From: Paragonimus skrjabini miyazakii
Taxonomy: Eukaryota; Platyhelminthes; Trematoda; Plagiorchiida; Troglotrematidae
Reading direction: 5' to 3'
DNA: 64,000 bases
Assembly (NCBI GenBank): GCA_014338405.1
Contig: JTDE01002997.1
Location: 1 to 64,000, forward strand
Of the stretch, positions 1 through 10,808 are shown in pieces. Positions within the stretch are counted from its first letter, which is position 1. Each line of letters opens with the position of its first letter. Position numbers and translations under genes: made by a program. The notes below the pieces were generated by a model. It was not told where the DNA came from. It saw only the letters and a list, made by a program, of their open reading frames with translations, and ran no database searches.

Positions 1-3000
1 AAGCTGTCTTGCTGATGACGCCTTACTTTCACTTACAGCTCGGTTGTTTGTTTGCAAGGTGTAGGCGCCTTTATGTTGTATGTTTGGATGTAGACGTAGC
101 TGTTTTTAGCGGTTAGGTCCCCTACCCTCTCTTTTTTTTTCTCTTCCTAAACAGGGTTTGTTTCTTCTTCATGGTTGTGTGGCAGTTAATCATCAGTGTG
201 AACCACTGATGTATTGCTGTCTATGATGATGTTGATGCCAGTGGCGAAGATTGATTGACGAAGTCTAAGTGCCGAACACTGTATTGCAAACAGTAACCAG
301 ATCGACGGAGAATGATACAGTGATAGATTCTGACCAGTGGGGATTACAGTGGTATTAGAAAACGCATCGGAAGTGAGAAACGGTTCAGTAGGTAGTCAAC
401 AACTGATGTTTTGTGCCGTTATTGGGTTCAACTGAATCTAGATATCCAAAAATAAGATTGTTGATGTCTAGGGCCTCTAAATTAACTATTAATAAATGGT
501 CTCGATAGCGATTTCTGACATATTAAGAAGTGCACTTAATTGCGCATTTCATTCGAAATAGGGCGGTACGTCTGAAGTAGCCATTAAGTCCCTGATATTA
601 TCAATCGGCTTTTTAACTGTTTCTGACGGCCTGAAGTCGTCGCTTCTACAACCACAGGGTAGATTGGTTGGGATTTGCATTGGTCTAGCGTACTGTAGAA
701 TGATGCGTCAAAGATAGTTGACCATCGTTCGAGAATCATTGTTTGTCCTACTGCTGACGGAGATCGCGCCGATCTGTTTACTATCCTATGCTCTATTATG
801 GGTCGACCACCGTTGTATTTGTTAACATAAAATGCCGCGTTTAAATTTTCCAGTCTGTATTGTTACACTTGTGTTTGCTTTTCTTTTTCAATGGAACTCG
901 CAAATTGCAAGTTGCTGAGGTACGTCACCAAGACGTGAATGGTTGTTCATATTGCGGATGGTCAAAGTAGATTTTCATTCCACAGTCAAACGTTATACAC
1001 TTAGGTTGATGTAACCCTGTTCAGTTATCACTGACGATGTCTGGGTGTCGATTGGCATATACACCGTTCATGTTGAAAACCTTAAAAATTTGTTGAACTA
1101 GTATGGATACTGACAGGTATCCAGCGCACTCAAACATGTCACTTACCCCACGTGGTTATTTTCTGTCATCGTTTCACTTCATCACTCGGTTGCACATTGT
1201 TTTCGCCTATTGGCAATTTACTCCTTATTTACTCATTGTGTTATTATCGACTGGTCGTCTTGGTTCACTTGACCTCATAGGATCTCTTCCCTTGGAAGAC
1301 GTGTTCTTCTCACTGATTGCTGTCAGTATGGCCAATTTAGACAATAAACTATTGAGTACCTGACTAGCATACATTGGCTGTTGTCTTTTTTTTGACTGTC
1401 TCTCAACATTTCCGATTCAGTGAATCGGCAGAAAACTTCGCTTAAAACTCAAAAGATGCTACAAATTCAACTAAACTGGCGAGTCCAAGTAAAGTTGACA
1501 GAACCATTTGTAATTTCCTGTTCTACTAACTTATTGTTACCCGCATTGTAATACAGTACAATTTCTGAAAATCCAGTTGAACCCCTTAGAAGAAGAATCC
1601 CATTACCTAAAGTGCGATACTTTCAATATGCAGATATTTACCGCAGTCTACTAGGATAGTGCGTAGAATGCTTCGGATTCTTGATGTATTTGATCGGTTA
1701 ACAATCTATGGATCTACCGATGGAAAATCAAGATGTTGATGTTAACCTAGGCGAGAGTTTAAAGTTTTTCCGACCACATGAGGATTCTCTCTGAGTAGAT
1801 CCCACGAAAGACTACAACACGACCTCCGCCACTGTCAGAATACGCGCATCTAACGTGTAGTCTATGCGGTAGATGTAAATCACCGTTGATATTAGCAGAA
1901 ATATGTTCATTTACATGTGATCTTGGTTTTTGCGATACGTGCTTGATGTAGTCAGCCTTCTGATTGTTTGTACGTAAGCTATAACAGAGTAAATATCGTT
2001 ATATAAATATGTTCGTCGGACGTCAATGATCACTATCGTGCTTGTTCCTACGTTCAGACTGTTGAATATTCATCAATCAGCTCGTGATGATGCGCATTAC
2101 TTAGGAAATAGCAAATGTGTTTTTCGTAAACCCAGAGAGCTTGACAATCAACATTTTTGACTGCTATTGATAACGATTAGTACCGGGCGATCAGTACATG
2201 GATTGTAGTCCAGAGGACGTTGTCACTCAGATCGAGTTCAATTGTCTTCTGGTATCCGTCAGATATCTCCGGATCAACAGATATATCTCTGAAAACACGA
2301 TTTACTACAATCCTGAGAGAATAGAACACGTACAGAGACCAGAGTAGAAATGCAGATCTAGCAGTGTGGTAACTCAGTGGGGACCTTGTATGGTTTTAAC
2401 TAGTCCCCCAGGGAACTTTTAAAGACCCCAGGCAATGAGGTTCATCGAACCAATTTGTTGACATTAAGATTACGAACTGTTTTGCGAGTTCTTTGCCATG
2501 GAGAATTGTACAAAAAATACTAAACCGCGGAGTTTTTAATATTCATGTGTTAAACCCGAATGTTTGTGGGCTCATCCAGCTACGCTTAATCTACTCACAA
2601 CGTCAGTCAATACATTGTCCGTAATTCAGCAAGAGTCCTCTAGATTCTCATTCCACTGAGTAACCGATTCGGATCCAGAAAGGACGGTGTACAAGCGAGT
2701 TAGTCCTTAACGCGGTATTGGAGAAAAAAACGTCAGAAATCTGAAGAGCAGAGAACAAAAAAAACGATATTGGACCTACTAACTTTACAAAATCAGGTAA
2801 CAATGATCCACATGAACACGGTCAAATACAAGACATGTAATAGCGAGGTGTAAGTGAAACCAAGAATAAAGATAAACTACGATTTACCAGTAGGAAGTAA
2901 TGACGGATAAACTGCACGAGAACAATGTTTGACAAGTATGCGGTATTAAGCCTCAGTAATAAGTCGAAATTAACGTTCGTCGTAAGAACAATTCGTCAAA

Positions 3001-4190
3001 TGCAATTCGAATGGCCTAATCATTTTGCAGGTGAATCTTGCAGTTGTTTCCAAGGGGATTTCGAATGTGGGAAGAAGGATGATTGCCTAGAAGAGGATGA
3101 CTGAAAGCAGGGAGCATGGTCACCAACTTTCTAGCGAACAGAGGACACTCATGCATTCTAACATAGGCGACTTCTTCAGCACATTCAGCAAAGTGTGGAG
3201 ACATGAAGATTTCACCTATCTGCTTGAGTTCTGGTGGGTAAGACAACTTCAAAACCTATAACTGCATATTATATCTAGGTTACTAAGTCATTTCGCACTG
3301 TATTATGTTGGATTCCGTGCGGAGCGCAGCAATTCACACGTACACTTCAGCCAAATGGCTCTTCGACTGCCGATCCCCAGTTAAGTTCCCTATTGTAACA
3401 AAAAACCGTCTATGAGACACTCGGCTGAGCGCGAATAGTGCACTAAGTATCTAGTGATACTCTAAATGCCACTGGTACAACGTGACAACTTCGGATTAGT
3501 TTTTGGTTCTAATCAAAGACAATCTAATTTTTATTTGTTAGAGGTTTTGTGGCGCAAACGAAATTCTCGTAACAACATCTGACGACTTTCGTTTACCTTG
3601 TCGCATACAGAGCGCTGGTAATGTTAATTTTATATATAAAACGGATTACCAACACAGAAGCCCCTAAGTTGCCTATCCACGTGAGTGGTTTGAAACAGAT
3701 GTGGACCTGTTACCGGTGATTGCAAAAAAGAGCATACCCGTTGTCTGTTTAATTATCTCCGTATGTTTCCATCTCATCCGAACGCAGTCATCATTACAGC
3801 CGGAGAGGAAGGTTACCGACCAATGAAACGGATAACTCACTGTTACTAAACAATCATTACTTATTCTATAACACAAATGTTGTAAATCACATAATACACT
3901 TGGATTTATTACTAAAAGCTTTCCGCATTCTGTTGAAACTGTTCACGAGCATAGTGTAACCGAGAATCTTGACCACGAAAGCCTATGAAATCACAAGCCT
4001 AGTGCTTGAATTGGACATGTTACCGAGAGCTTCAATGAACTTGTCGTTAGTTCGCTTATCAGAGATTCTGTTACAACGTAACCGAGACTCGAGAACGCAT
4101 ATCAATAGGAAATTCTCGTTGAATGAACAGTTCGTATCACAATACTTATTTCCCTATTTTGTTTGTTGTGTACCCATCCTGTTTATTGAT
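1..4190. other. Unassigned non-coding DNA
   Basis: I see no recognisable gene here. The longest ORFs are 60-86 codons, start and stop without conserved motifs, and are what AT-rich non-coding DNA gives by chance. The stretch around 1220-1280 is similar to parts of two further copies near 4195-4440 and 54719-54990 and is listed separately. No RNA gene or clear terminal repeat was noticed. Confidence 0.5.
1220..1285 (+). repeat. Dispersed repeat family E, short fragment
   Basis: This short piece carries the block that reads, with a few differences, as an ACTCATTGTGTTATT run, then CTGGTCGTCTTGGTTC and CTTGACCT. The same blocks in the same order occur at 54930-54985 and, more diverged, near 4390-4435. 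That makes it a dispersed repeat rather than unique sequence. The class of element is unknown and no coding motif is visible. Ends are approximate. Confidence 0.5.
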
Positions 4191-4194
4191 TACT

Positions 4195-4440
4195 GACTAT
4201 GGGTTTCGATTGTCATTTGTATTCTTTTTGTTACGAACTTTCGTGTGTGTTCAAACATTTGTACGAACGAGTAGGCATACCGGCAAACTGCGTGTACTCG
4301 AATGTATGACTCTTGCTGCGCAGTCGCTAATCTTTCCGCTGTACTGTCGTTTTGTCTTATTGCTCGCACGTTGATTTCGTGCATCATTGCGTTATTCTCA
4401 AATCGTCATCTTGGTTCGCTTGCTCCTACAAATGAAGTTT
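4195..4440 (+). repeat. Dispersed repeat family E, copy 2
   Basis: About 245 bases align by eye with 54719-54990. Shared blocks include a TTTGTA.TCTTTTTGTT run, AAACATTTGT, AACGAGTA, a CTCGAA then ATACGAC or ATGACTC block, GCTGCG and the terminal CGTC.TTTG.TTCGCTTG.TCCTACA. Small ORFs overlap it on both strands but the two copies do not preserve any reading frame, so I treat it as a non-coding dispersed repeat of unknown class, possibly an old LTR or MITE-like piece. Confidence 0.5.
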
Positions 4441-4728
4441 CGTTTCAGTATTCATGACCATCGGGAGAATGTGTATTCGTTCAAGCCCTTGAAAACTGTG
4501 CATCAAGCATAGCTGATGGCGGGATAGAGTGGGAAATTTCTTGGTAACATTGAAAACATAGGAGAGACGTACACACGAGATGTGCCCTTGGGTAACATTG
4601 CGCATACATTGAGTCATGGTAACACTACTGTCGGACCACATTGATGACCCGTGATCAGACAGTCGTGAAACACCAGGAGCGATAATCGGTGGTCTAAGTA
4701 GTGGGCCATTTTGGTTTGCCTATAGATT

Positions 4729-4975
4729 GATAAATAATTCGATCCTGCCTAATGTGAGGTCAATGACGCAGTAGTAAACACGGTTGCCTGCTCATGAACA
4801 GCATGTCCGTGGTTCAAGTCCCGGCAGTGGCGATGATATGCACTACTGACGAGCTCTATTGAGAGCGAAACTCAAGTCTGGTGAGTCTTTTCGAAAGGGG
4901 CCGACTGGAAAGTCTATGGGAATGCGACAGCTGCGATCAATTGTGGGTGAAAATCAAAATCAGTTGGTGATATTG
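4729..4975 (+). mobile_element. tRNA-derived SINE with hammerhead ribozyme, copy S1
   Basis: This is one of five copies in the window of a short interspersed element. It has a tRNA-like head with a degraded A box at 4764-4774 (TGACGCAGTAG against the TGGCGCAGTGG of other copies) and a consensus-matching B box at 4812-4820 (GTTCAAGTC). A hammerhead motif follows at 4840-4884, then a conserved tail with CTATGGGAATGCGACAGC. Such elements are transcribed by RNA polymerase III from internal A and B boxes and copied by the reverse transcriptase of a partner LINE. No ORF is expected and none is seen. Ends were set by where similarity to the other copies fades. Confidence 0.82.
4840..4884 (+). ncRNA. 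Type I hammerhead ribozyme, near-intact (SINE S1)
   Basis: The catalytic core reads CTGACGA (4846-4852) and GAAA (4867-4870), both matching the hammerhead consensus. Stem II is GCTC paired with GAGC (4853-4856 with 4863-4866). Stem III is two base pairs with a TCAA loop, and the predicted cleavage site is GTC, after C4878. Helix I pairs GCACTA (4840-4845) with TGGTGA (4879-4884), with one G-T wobble and a mismatch at the distal end. All core residues are present, so self-cleavage is plausible but weaker than in copy S5. This is inferred from base pairing only. Confidence 0.75.
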
Positions 4976-4989
4976 TTGTTTCAATGACT

Positions 4990-5820
4990 GCCACTTAGCG
5001 ACTCGGGGTTGGTAATCGGTGGTCCCAAAGGTAAAATAAATTAGTAGTCATACAGCTAGACTTCTGATGATGTCCGCAATTGGTGAAAACATGGACCAAC
5101 AGACATCATCTTCACCGTTGTTTATAATTAGGTTTGTTGACGTGCTATGGCTGAAGTTGTGCAAGAGAGTGTGAGTAATTGTGGTGTCTAACAGGTTGTA
5201 GAATTTAGAATGTCTAATTAATTGTCATGGAAGGTAGGAGCTGATGAAACATTTACCAGTAGTCTTTGAAATTCCACTTTTCATACTGCTGTTGAACAGT
5301 TAATGAAGGCAACAATACGTTGACAAACAGTCCACAGCTGAATAGGCCTGTACTGATGACAGATGTTGTCACAAAGCAATAGACAGTCATTCCAATTCTA
5401 ATGTGAACGTGCCCAACAAATTTACGCACGGTATAAAAATTGCACAAGTAAGTAAACCAGTACACAATCTCCACTGTTAAACGGCTAATTAGGAGACAGG
5501 GTTAATATTAGTTGGCGATGGATCTTCATACATGCTTTTAGGGCTGTACAACGTCCGCTATTGCCGTCTGCAGTAAATTCTGCAAATAGAATGGAAAAAT
5601 GTAGAGAGCTCATATGAACCGTAAAGCAGGAAACGTGTTAATACATGTTTAAACATAAACTATATTGGTATTCTTGTTGAAATACGTTGTCGATATGGTG
5701 TGCTTATAAATTACTGTATCACCAACATCTCTAAATCGCCTCCAACTTGAGCGTTACCACCAAACGAGATAATATACGCGAATAAGTATGTTTTGGTTCG
5801 AGGATAAAAAAAGGTGCTAT
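4990..5820. other. Unassigned non-coding DNA
   Basis: Nothing recognisable was found between SINE S1 and the LINE relic. A 9-base inverted repeat (GATGATGTC at 5066-5074 and its complement at 5102-5110) is present but is short enough to be chance. The 73-codon minus-strand ORF at 5253-5474 shows no family motif. Confidence 0.45.
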
Positions 5821-5827
5821 CTACAAC

Positions 5828-7800
5828 TTGGTGCAAGGGAAGAATGCAGCGTTTGCCGCCTCCACAATGAACCTTGATGAGAAAGTCAGTGACAACATTC
5901 CGGAGTACTCACCGTCAACTGGTCAAGCATGTTCGCGGAATCAAGACGACTGTTGGGGAAATAAGGCTACACCGATTGCCGACAACACAAGCGGGTCTAT
6001 GATTAACTGCGGACAATACTTGGTTCATCCGTCCAGTTTACCAAAGCACTGGTTGACGTGAATAACGACTCCTCGTGCACCCAACCAGAGGACATCATGA
6101 ATATCTGGAGTGAATAATTTGATGGCCTACCAAACATTCTCGCTACCATGGATTGGATGATCGTGAACAATCTGCCATAACAAGTCGTCAAATCTTCACT
6201 CGTTTTCATCCCGGACTTCTCGGAGGTGCAAAGAACAACTGGACGAGTGTGCAATAAAAGGAGGCTGCAGACAATGATGAATTGCCAAGTGAAATACTGA
6301 AGAATGGTGGACCGCGTTGGAAGGCGCTTTGCTCCAGCCGGTTCAATCTATCTGGATGATGGATGAAATTCCGCAAAAGTTCAGGGATGCTCTCATCGTA
6401 CTCTTGTTTGAAGTTAAAAGTAGCAAGCAATTCCGCAACAGCGCTCATGGCATTAGTGTGTTGAGCTACGCAGGCAAGGTGCTTGAATGGATCCTTCTGA
6501 ACCGACGAAATGCAGACACTTTGGAGGCCCGTGTTCCCGTGCGACTCACAAAACGGTCGACCTGGTGTTTCCGCTCTACAAATTCAGGAGAAGTGCCGGA
6601 AACGGAACCAGCCCACCCTGTGGATTCCACCAACGTCCTTGATTTCATGAGCTTCGATGTGTTGTGGACGGTGTTTGGTAAGTTTGGATGTCTAGATAAG
6701 TTCGTCAGTTTCGTTAGTGTGTCGCTTGTGTGAACGGAAGCGAAGAAACAATCGTATGTGTCGACCTTTGATGATTTTGACATCGTCACTGGTGTGAAGC
6801 ATGATTACGTCCTAGCCTCAACCCTGTTTAATCTAATTGTGACTGCTTTACTGATAGTTGCTCGTCAAGACTCGGCGGAGCACGGCGTTGAATGTGAGTA
6901 CCGGTCGGATGGACGCCTACTGAATATCTGACGTTTCAGCACCCCACCCCGTCTACATACCCCAACGATGCTTATGCTTCTGTTCGCAGATGACAGCACG
7001 CTATTTGCAAGCAATTAAAGCGAATTTCAGCGATTGGCCACGGATTTCTCGACCGCAGAATGCAAATGTGAATTGGATATCAACACGGTAATACATTTAC
7101 TATTTTCAGCCTTCTCCGGGTGGATGTGCTGTTCCTGCGCCTGAAATTGGCAACAATGGAGGCATTGTCGACAGTTGCTCAGACTTCTGCTACTTGGTTA
7201 GCAATTTGTCTATAGACTTGTTCGCAAACTATGAGCTACCAGTTCGTGTAACGAAGGCTAGTATTGCTTTGGGACGTTATGAAAGACGTGTCTGGAAGAA
7301 CCACAACCTGACGATGATCACTGAGCTCTGAGTCTACCGTTCGTCGATGCTTTCTATACTGTTTTGCGACAGTGAAAGCTGGACATTGTATAAGCGGAAC
7401 ACGTGCCATCTGAGCCGTTTTCATTTGCAGTATCAGTGGTCGGATATGTTTTCGATTACTGAGGTATTGCGATGGGCTGTTATTGGTGGGTTTGACGCCA
7501 TGCTAATGCTCACTGGGCTTCGTTGACCAGATCGCGTCCGTCGGATGGGTGATTACTGTATTCCACTGGAGCCGCTGGACGGACAGGTGAAACCAGTCAA
7601 GCGAAATCGTGGTGGTCACAAATATAGATACCAGGATGTAAGTCTTTCACGTAGTAACATTCCTTGTAGCTGTTGGGACGAGTTAGCGTTGAACCGGACG
7701 GTCGTCCACATGTTCAATAAACGATTATTTCGCGGCCACAAACGGAAGCGCGTGGTACGTAATGGAACCCTCGGTACGTACTTACCGCATGCACTCGCGA
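5828..7800 (+). mobile_element. Non-LTR retrotransposon (LINE) relic, RTE-like
   Basis: This is a plus-strand LINE fragment with the ORF2 product broken across several frames. It is recognised from the order of conserved pieces rather than from one ORF. First comes a linker with DNDELPSEILKNGG near 6270, then WMMDEIPQKFRDALIV at about 6350 with the AGKVLEWILLNR block near 6470. Next are the FGKFGCLDKFVSF block at about 6680, an LFADDS catalytic motif at 6980-6997, and a C-terminal domain to about 7780. The 5' endonuclease is missing or unrecognisable, and no poly-A tail or target-site duplication was identified. Clade assignment (RTE-like) is from memory of the motif style and is tentative. 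Confidence 0.75.
6240..7240 (+). pseudogene. LINE reverse transcriptase, frameshifted
   Basis: This is the reverse-transcriptase domain of the LINE relic, which in an active copy would prime cDNA synthesis at a nicked target. One open segment (6317-6733) covers the RT fingers, including IPQKFRDALIVLLF, AGKVLEWILLNR and the palm-proximal KFGCLDKF. The expected catalytic Asp block between them is poorly preserved (VDSTNVLDFMSF). The FADD box lies downstream in another frame at 6980-6997, so at least one frameshift and several stops separate the catalytic residues. The gene is non-functional. No host-gene alternative fits. Confidence 0.75.
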
Positions 7801-7952
7801 CAGAATATAATTTATTTGAGAAAACTCTTTACTACTCTTTCAGATTTCACTGCTCCGTGTTATTAACCAAGACACTACGTTTCCTAGTAGAACTATTTTT
7901 CTTTCAAATTTTATACGGCGATTTTTGGTTAACTGGATCTGTGGGCAAGTAA
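7240..7952 (+). pseudogene. LINE ORF2 C-terminal domain relic
   Basis: The segment up to about 7540 keeps pieces such as the SESWTLYKRNT and SRFHL motifs typical of the region after LINE RT domains. The open frame 7545-7952 continues it with VKRNRGGHKYRYQDVSLS and a CWDELALNRTVV stretch. These correspond to the basic GGxxxRYKD and WExxAxDR signatures ending ORF2 in this LINE type. After about residue 80 of that ORF the sequence loses resemblance and is probably read-through into flanking DNA. Several stops separate it from the RT. It is unlikely to be an independent gene. Confidence 0.7.
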
Positions 7953-8163
7953 TTCCAGCTTTTCAATTAACAACTGTTTGCTGAACCATTCCGTGTAATT
8001 CAAATGTGTTTCTACAAGGTAGAAGAGTTGTTTGAAATCAGCATGGCGCGAACGTGGAAGTGTATCACTACAGTGAGAATCATGCCTCATTTCAGAATAT
8101 CCAGGACACATTCTACGGATCGCATTAGAAGACAGGTTAACTAGTTAAGATGTTAACTATACT

Positions 8164-8418
8164 ATGTTTCAGACTACAGACAACGAATTGCAACAAATCC
8201 GAAAGATTTCGAGCCAGAATGAATATCCACAGAAATTTCTACAAGAGCATATGCAACTGAAAAATGATGAACCAGTGACGGAAACAGTAACGGAAAAGCC
8301 GAATAAAATAGTCAGAAGACACAAATTACTATATGAATTCATTTCACACACTGTCGTCAGTCGTAAACGTGTGACTATCATGAAAACAGAACCAATAAGA
8401 ATTAAACGAAACAATTGA
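8164..8418 (+). pseudogene. Possible PLE post-RT fragment
   Basis: This is an 84-codon open segment whose middle (ELQQIRKISSQNEYPQKF) resembles the stretch of Penelope-like ORFs just after the RT domain, where a helix is followed by a Gly/Glu-Tyr-Pro motif. The rest is not recognisable, and the reverse strand is open across the same interval, so this may be chance. No start context, neighbouring RT or GIY-YIG motif supports it. It is best read as a possible small PLE remnant. Confidence 0.3.
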
Positions 8419-8419
8419 A

Positions 8420-10610
8420 AGCGAATTGATCAGTCGTTGGTTCACAAACGCGTTGACGAAGACGCATGGATGATCACTTTATTTAAGTGCCGACCTATCT
8501 CATCGGGACGAAGATTATCTTCATTCAAGAATGAGATATTTGCACTATAAATGACAATAATTTGACGGTAACCAGGTTTAAAATCACGTCTTCTTCAGAT
8601 TATATTGGGCAGAAAAAGTATCTTGTTCTCGTGGTTACATTGCAGATGACGTAGATTCTAAACATAAATCTCGCAACACGGCTATTCTTATCGAGTGGAA
8701 ACAGTTACTGTTTACGTAATTTCTATTCGATTGTAAAATTTCACATACACAGCTTAACACAATCTGACAAATGTTCATCCCAAAATGCGTATTCTTTCTG
8801 GCTTACTGTTTTTACTCAATCGTAGTGTTTCCTGGCTAAGTGACGGGGACTACCAGATGAGATCAAAGATAGATATAATGTATGTTTGCAACCGATTTGG
8901 TAATGTAGTTGACAAACCCTTTGTATCTGAAGAAGAGTACAAACCCACTATTTGTCGTTCTGATAAGTAGTCAGTTGTTCCACAATGTGCCACACTACAA
9001 CCAACAGTTGTTCGATTGATAATAAGGTCTCTCGCTATATAATGCATTACGACTGTTAAATTAAGAGTTATGTTTGCTACTCCACAGTGGCTTCAGATCA
9101 GATGCACATTCATCTTTGTTTTGTCAAAGATAGGCCTTCAACAAATCCCATTTATATCTCTGATCAACGTTAGGTGGATCGTATTCTGTCATGGCTCTAT
9201 AACGTTTATTGCATCAGCAGATATATCACAGCGAAAACAAAGATATGCAACTGAAAAGGTGTTGCATTGTGATCGTTAAGAGAGAGGCTGATCCCCCCCT
9301 CCACAAGACATTATCTGATAGGCATACGTTAATGTTTTGCATAAGTGAGATGTTATTCAGTAAACTGTATTCTTTTCTAAACGGATAAATTTTTTAACCC
9401 CCGGTATCTATAGAGAGGAATAAGTTAACTCACGACGAAATAAACACTCTTATGTTACCGTTAAAAACCAATGAACTGGTTGAATGCATTTGAAATAAAA
9501 TAACGTCTGATTTGTATACAAAATCTTCCACTATGAACATTGACATTGAAGAAAATGGTAAGATATGGATCAGTTCTGCTTTCCATTCAGTTTAACTTAC
9601 CAACCAGGGGTTAAAAATGAATGAGCTCAAGTTTGTGTTTTATAATCGTCTATGTCAGTTTCATGTTATTTCTGTGAGTTTATAATAATCTATTACGCCA
9701 TGTACAATTGACTGAAGATTCTTATTAGGAGATGTGAATGAATGCAAGTAAGTTCAAGCCAACTAAATGTGTACTGAAATTTTCGCCCGATTGTTTTCAA
9801 CACTCTATTCAAATTGCCTGTGCCCTTGAAAAGTTTGTATTATTTAGCTCTGATGTGCTAGCTTGCTCCCTACAATATGTTTTGTAACTATTCAGGGAAT
9901 TTTTAAACCATACTATCATTATTTAGTACCAGTTTTTATCGTTCTTATTCGTTCGCCTGCAAAACCATCATGCACCTTGACTTTGTATCGTGGAGGTTCA
10001 TAACCTTCCCTCTATGAATATAATCGCATAACACATGTTTTGAACAAGCCTGAGAGACACTGTTGATTTGACTACAGTTAAATTCTTGTATTGCTATTTA
10101 CAAAATAATTTTCCCGTTCACTTCTTTGTTTTCAAAGAAATGAAGTATGTTCGATTGACCGCTGTAAACCGTAGTTTGTTCTAGTTGACGGTGCATTGAT
10201 TTAGATGGTATATTCGAAAGGATCCGCAATGTAAAATATGACCCCAATCATCTCTCATGCTCTCCGATTGTAAACAGTTAATCTACTCTTTTTACCATGA
10301 TTTTCATGTTTAATTTGACAGTGGACGCTTTTCATATTGAGCTCACCAAATCTCTTCAAATAACATTCCTATTACAATACCACTAATCTTATTCATGAGC
10401 CCGTCTGTGTAATCTCAGCGTGAAAGTTTCGATTACTCACGCTTTTTTGAACACAAGATAAGGCTTTTGTACAAGTGGTAAATTGAATATCAAGAAATGT
10501 TGTAGGTTTTGATGGAATACGTACATCTGGCATAAATCATTCAAAGCATGAAATCTATTAAACCACTTTGAATGAGCAAAGGCGCTCTCAGAAAGCAAAC
10601 AAAATCATTG
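8420..10610. other. Unassigned non-coding DNA
   Basis: No recognisable gene, RNA or repeat was seen. ORFs of 60-69 codons at 8785-8970 and 9070-9279 have no conserved motif. The sequence is AT-rich with ordinary homopolymer runs. Confidence 0.5.
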
Positions 10611-10671
10611 TAACCCTGAAGTTTCAACTATTCGAATAGCCCCATGAGTTCATTAGAAGTGAAAAGGTGTT

Positions 10672-10712
10672 TTGGCGAACAGTCTGTTTTCGGTTATTCA
10701 TCATCGGGCCAA
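10672..10712 (-). ncRNA. Hammerhead-like motif in PLE-1 3' region (degenerate)
   Basis: On the minus strand TTGGC is followed by CCGATGA, a 9-base spacer, GAAA, ACA-GAC-TGT, TTC and GCCAA. Five perfect pairs (TTGGC with GCCAA) would form helix I and the ACA/TGT pair helix III, with C as the cleavage base, as in a type I hammerhead. The core has C where U4 is required, and the 9-base spacer cannot form a proper helix II. I therefore read it as a decayed or divergent ribozyme. PLEs are known to carry hammerheads in their terminal repeats, which supports the reading. Confidence 0.4.
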
Positions 10713-10808
10713 TTACATAACATTTTATATCATCATGGTTGTCAAGCGAGCAAAGTCAAAGGCAATTAGTCATGCAATTACATCACGCAGTTGTAAATTG
10801 GAGGGCAA

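Noticed and set aside
3580..3600. CTGACGA-like strings (for example near 3580, 18612, 45190) as further hammerheads
   Set aside because: None is followed by a pairing stem II and GAAA at the right distance.
5066..5110. 9-base inverted repeat as an element terminus
   Set aside because: Too short to be significant in 64 kb, and not repeated elsewhere in the window.
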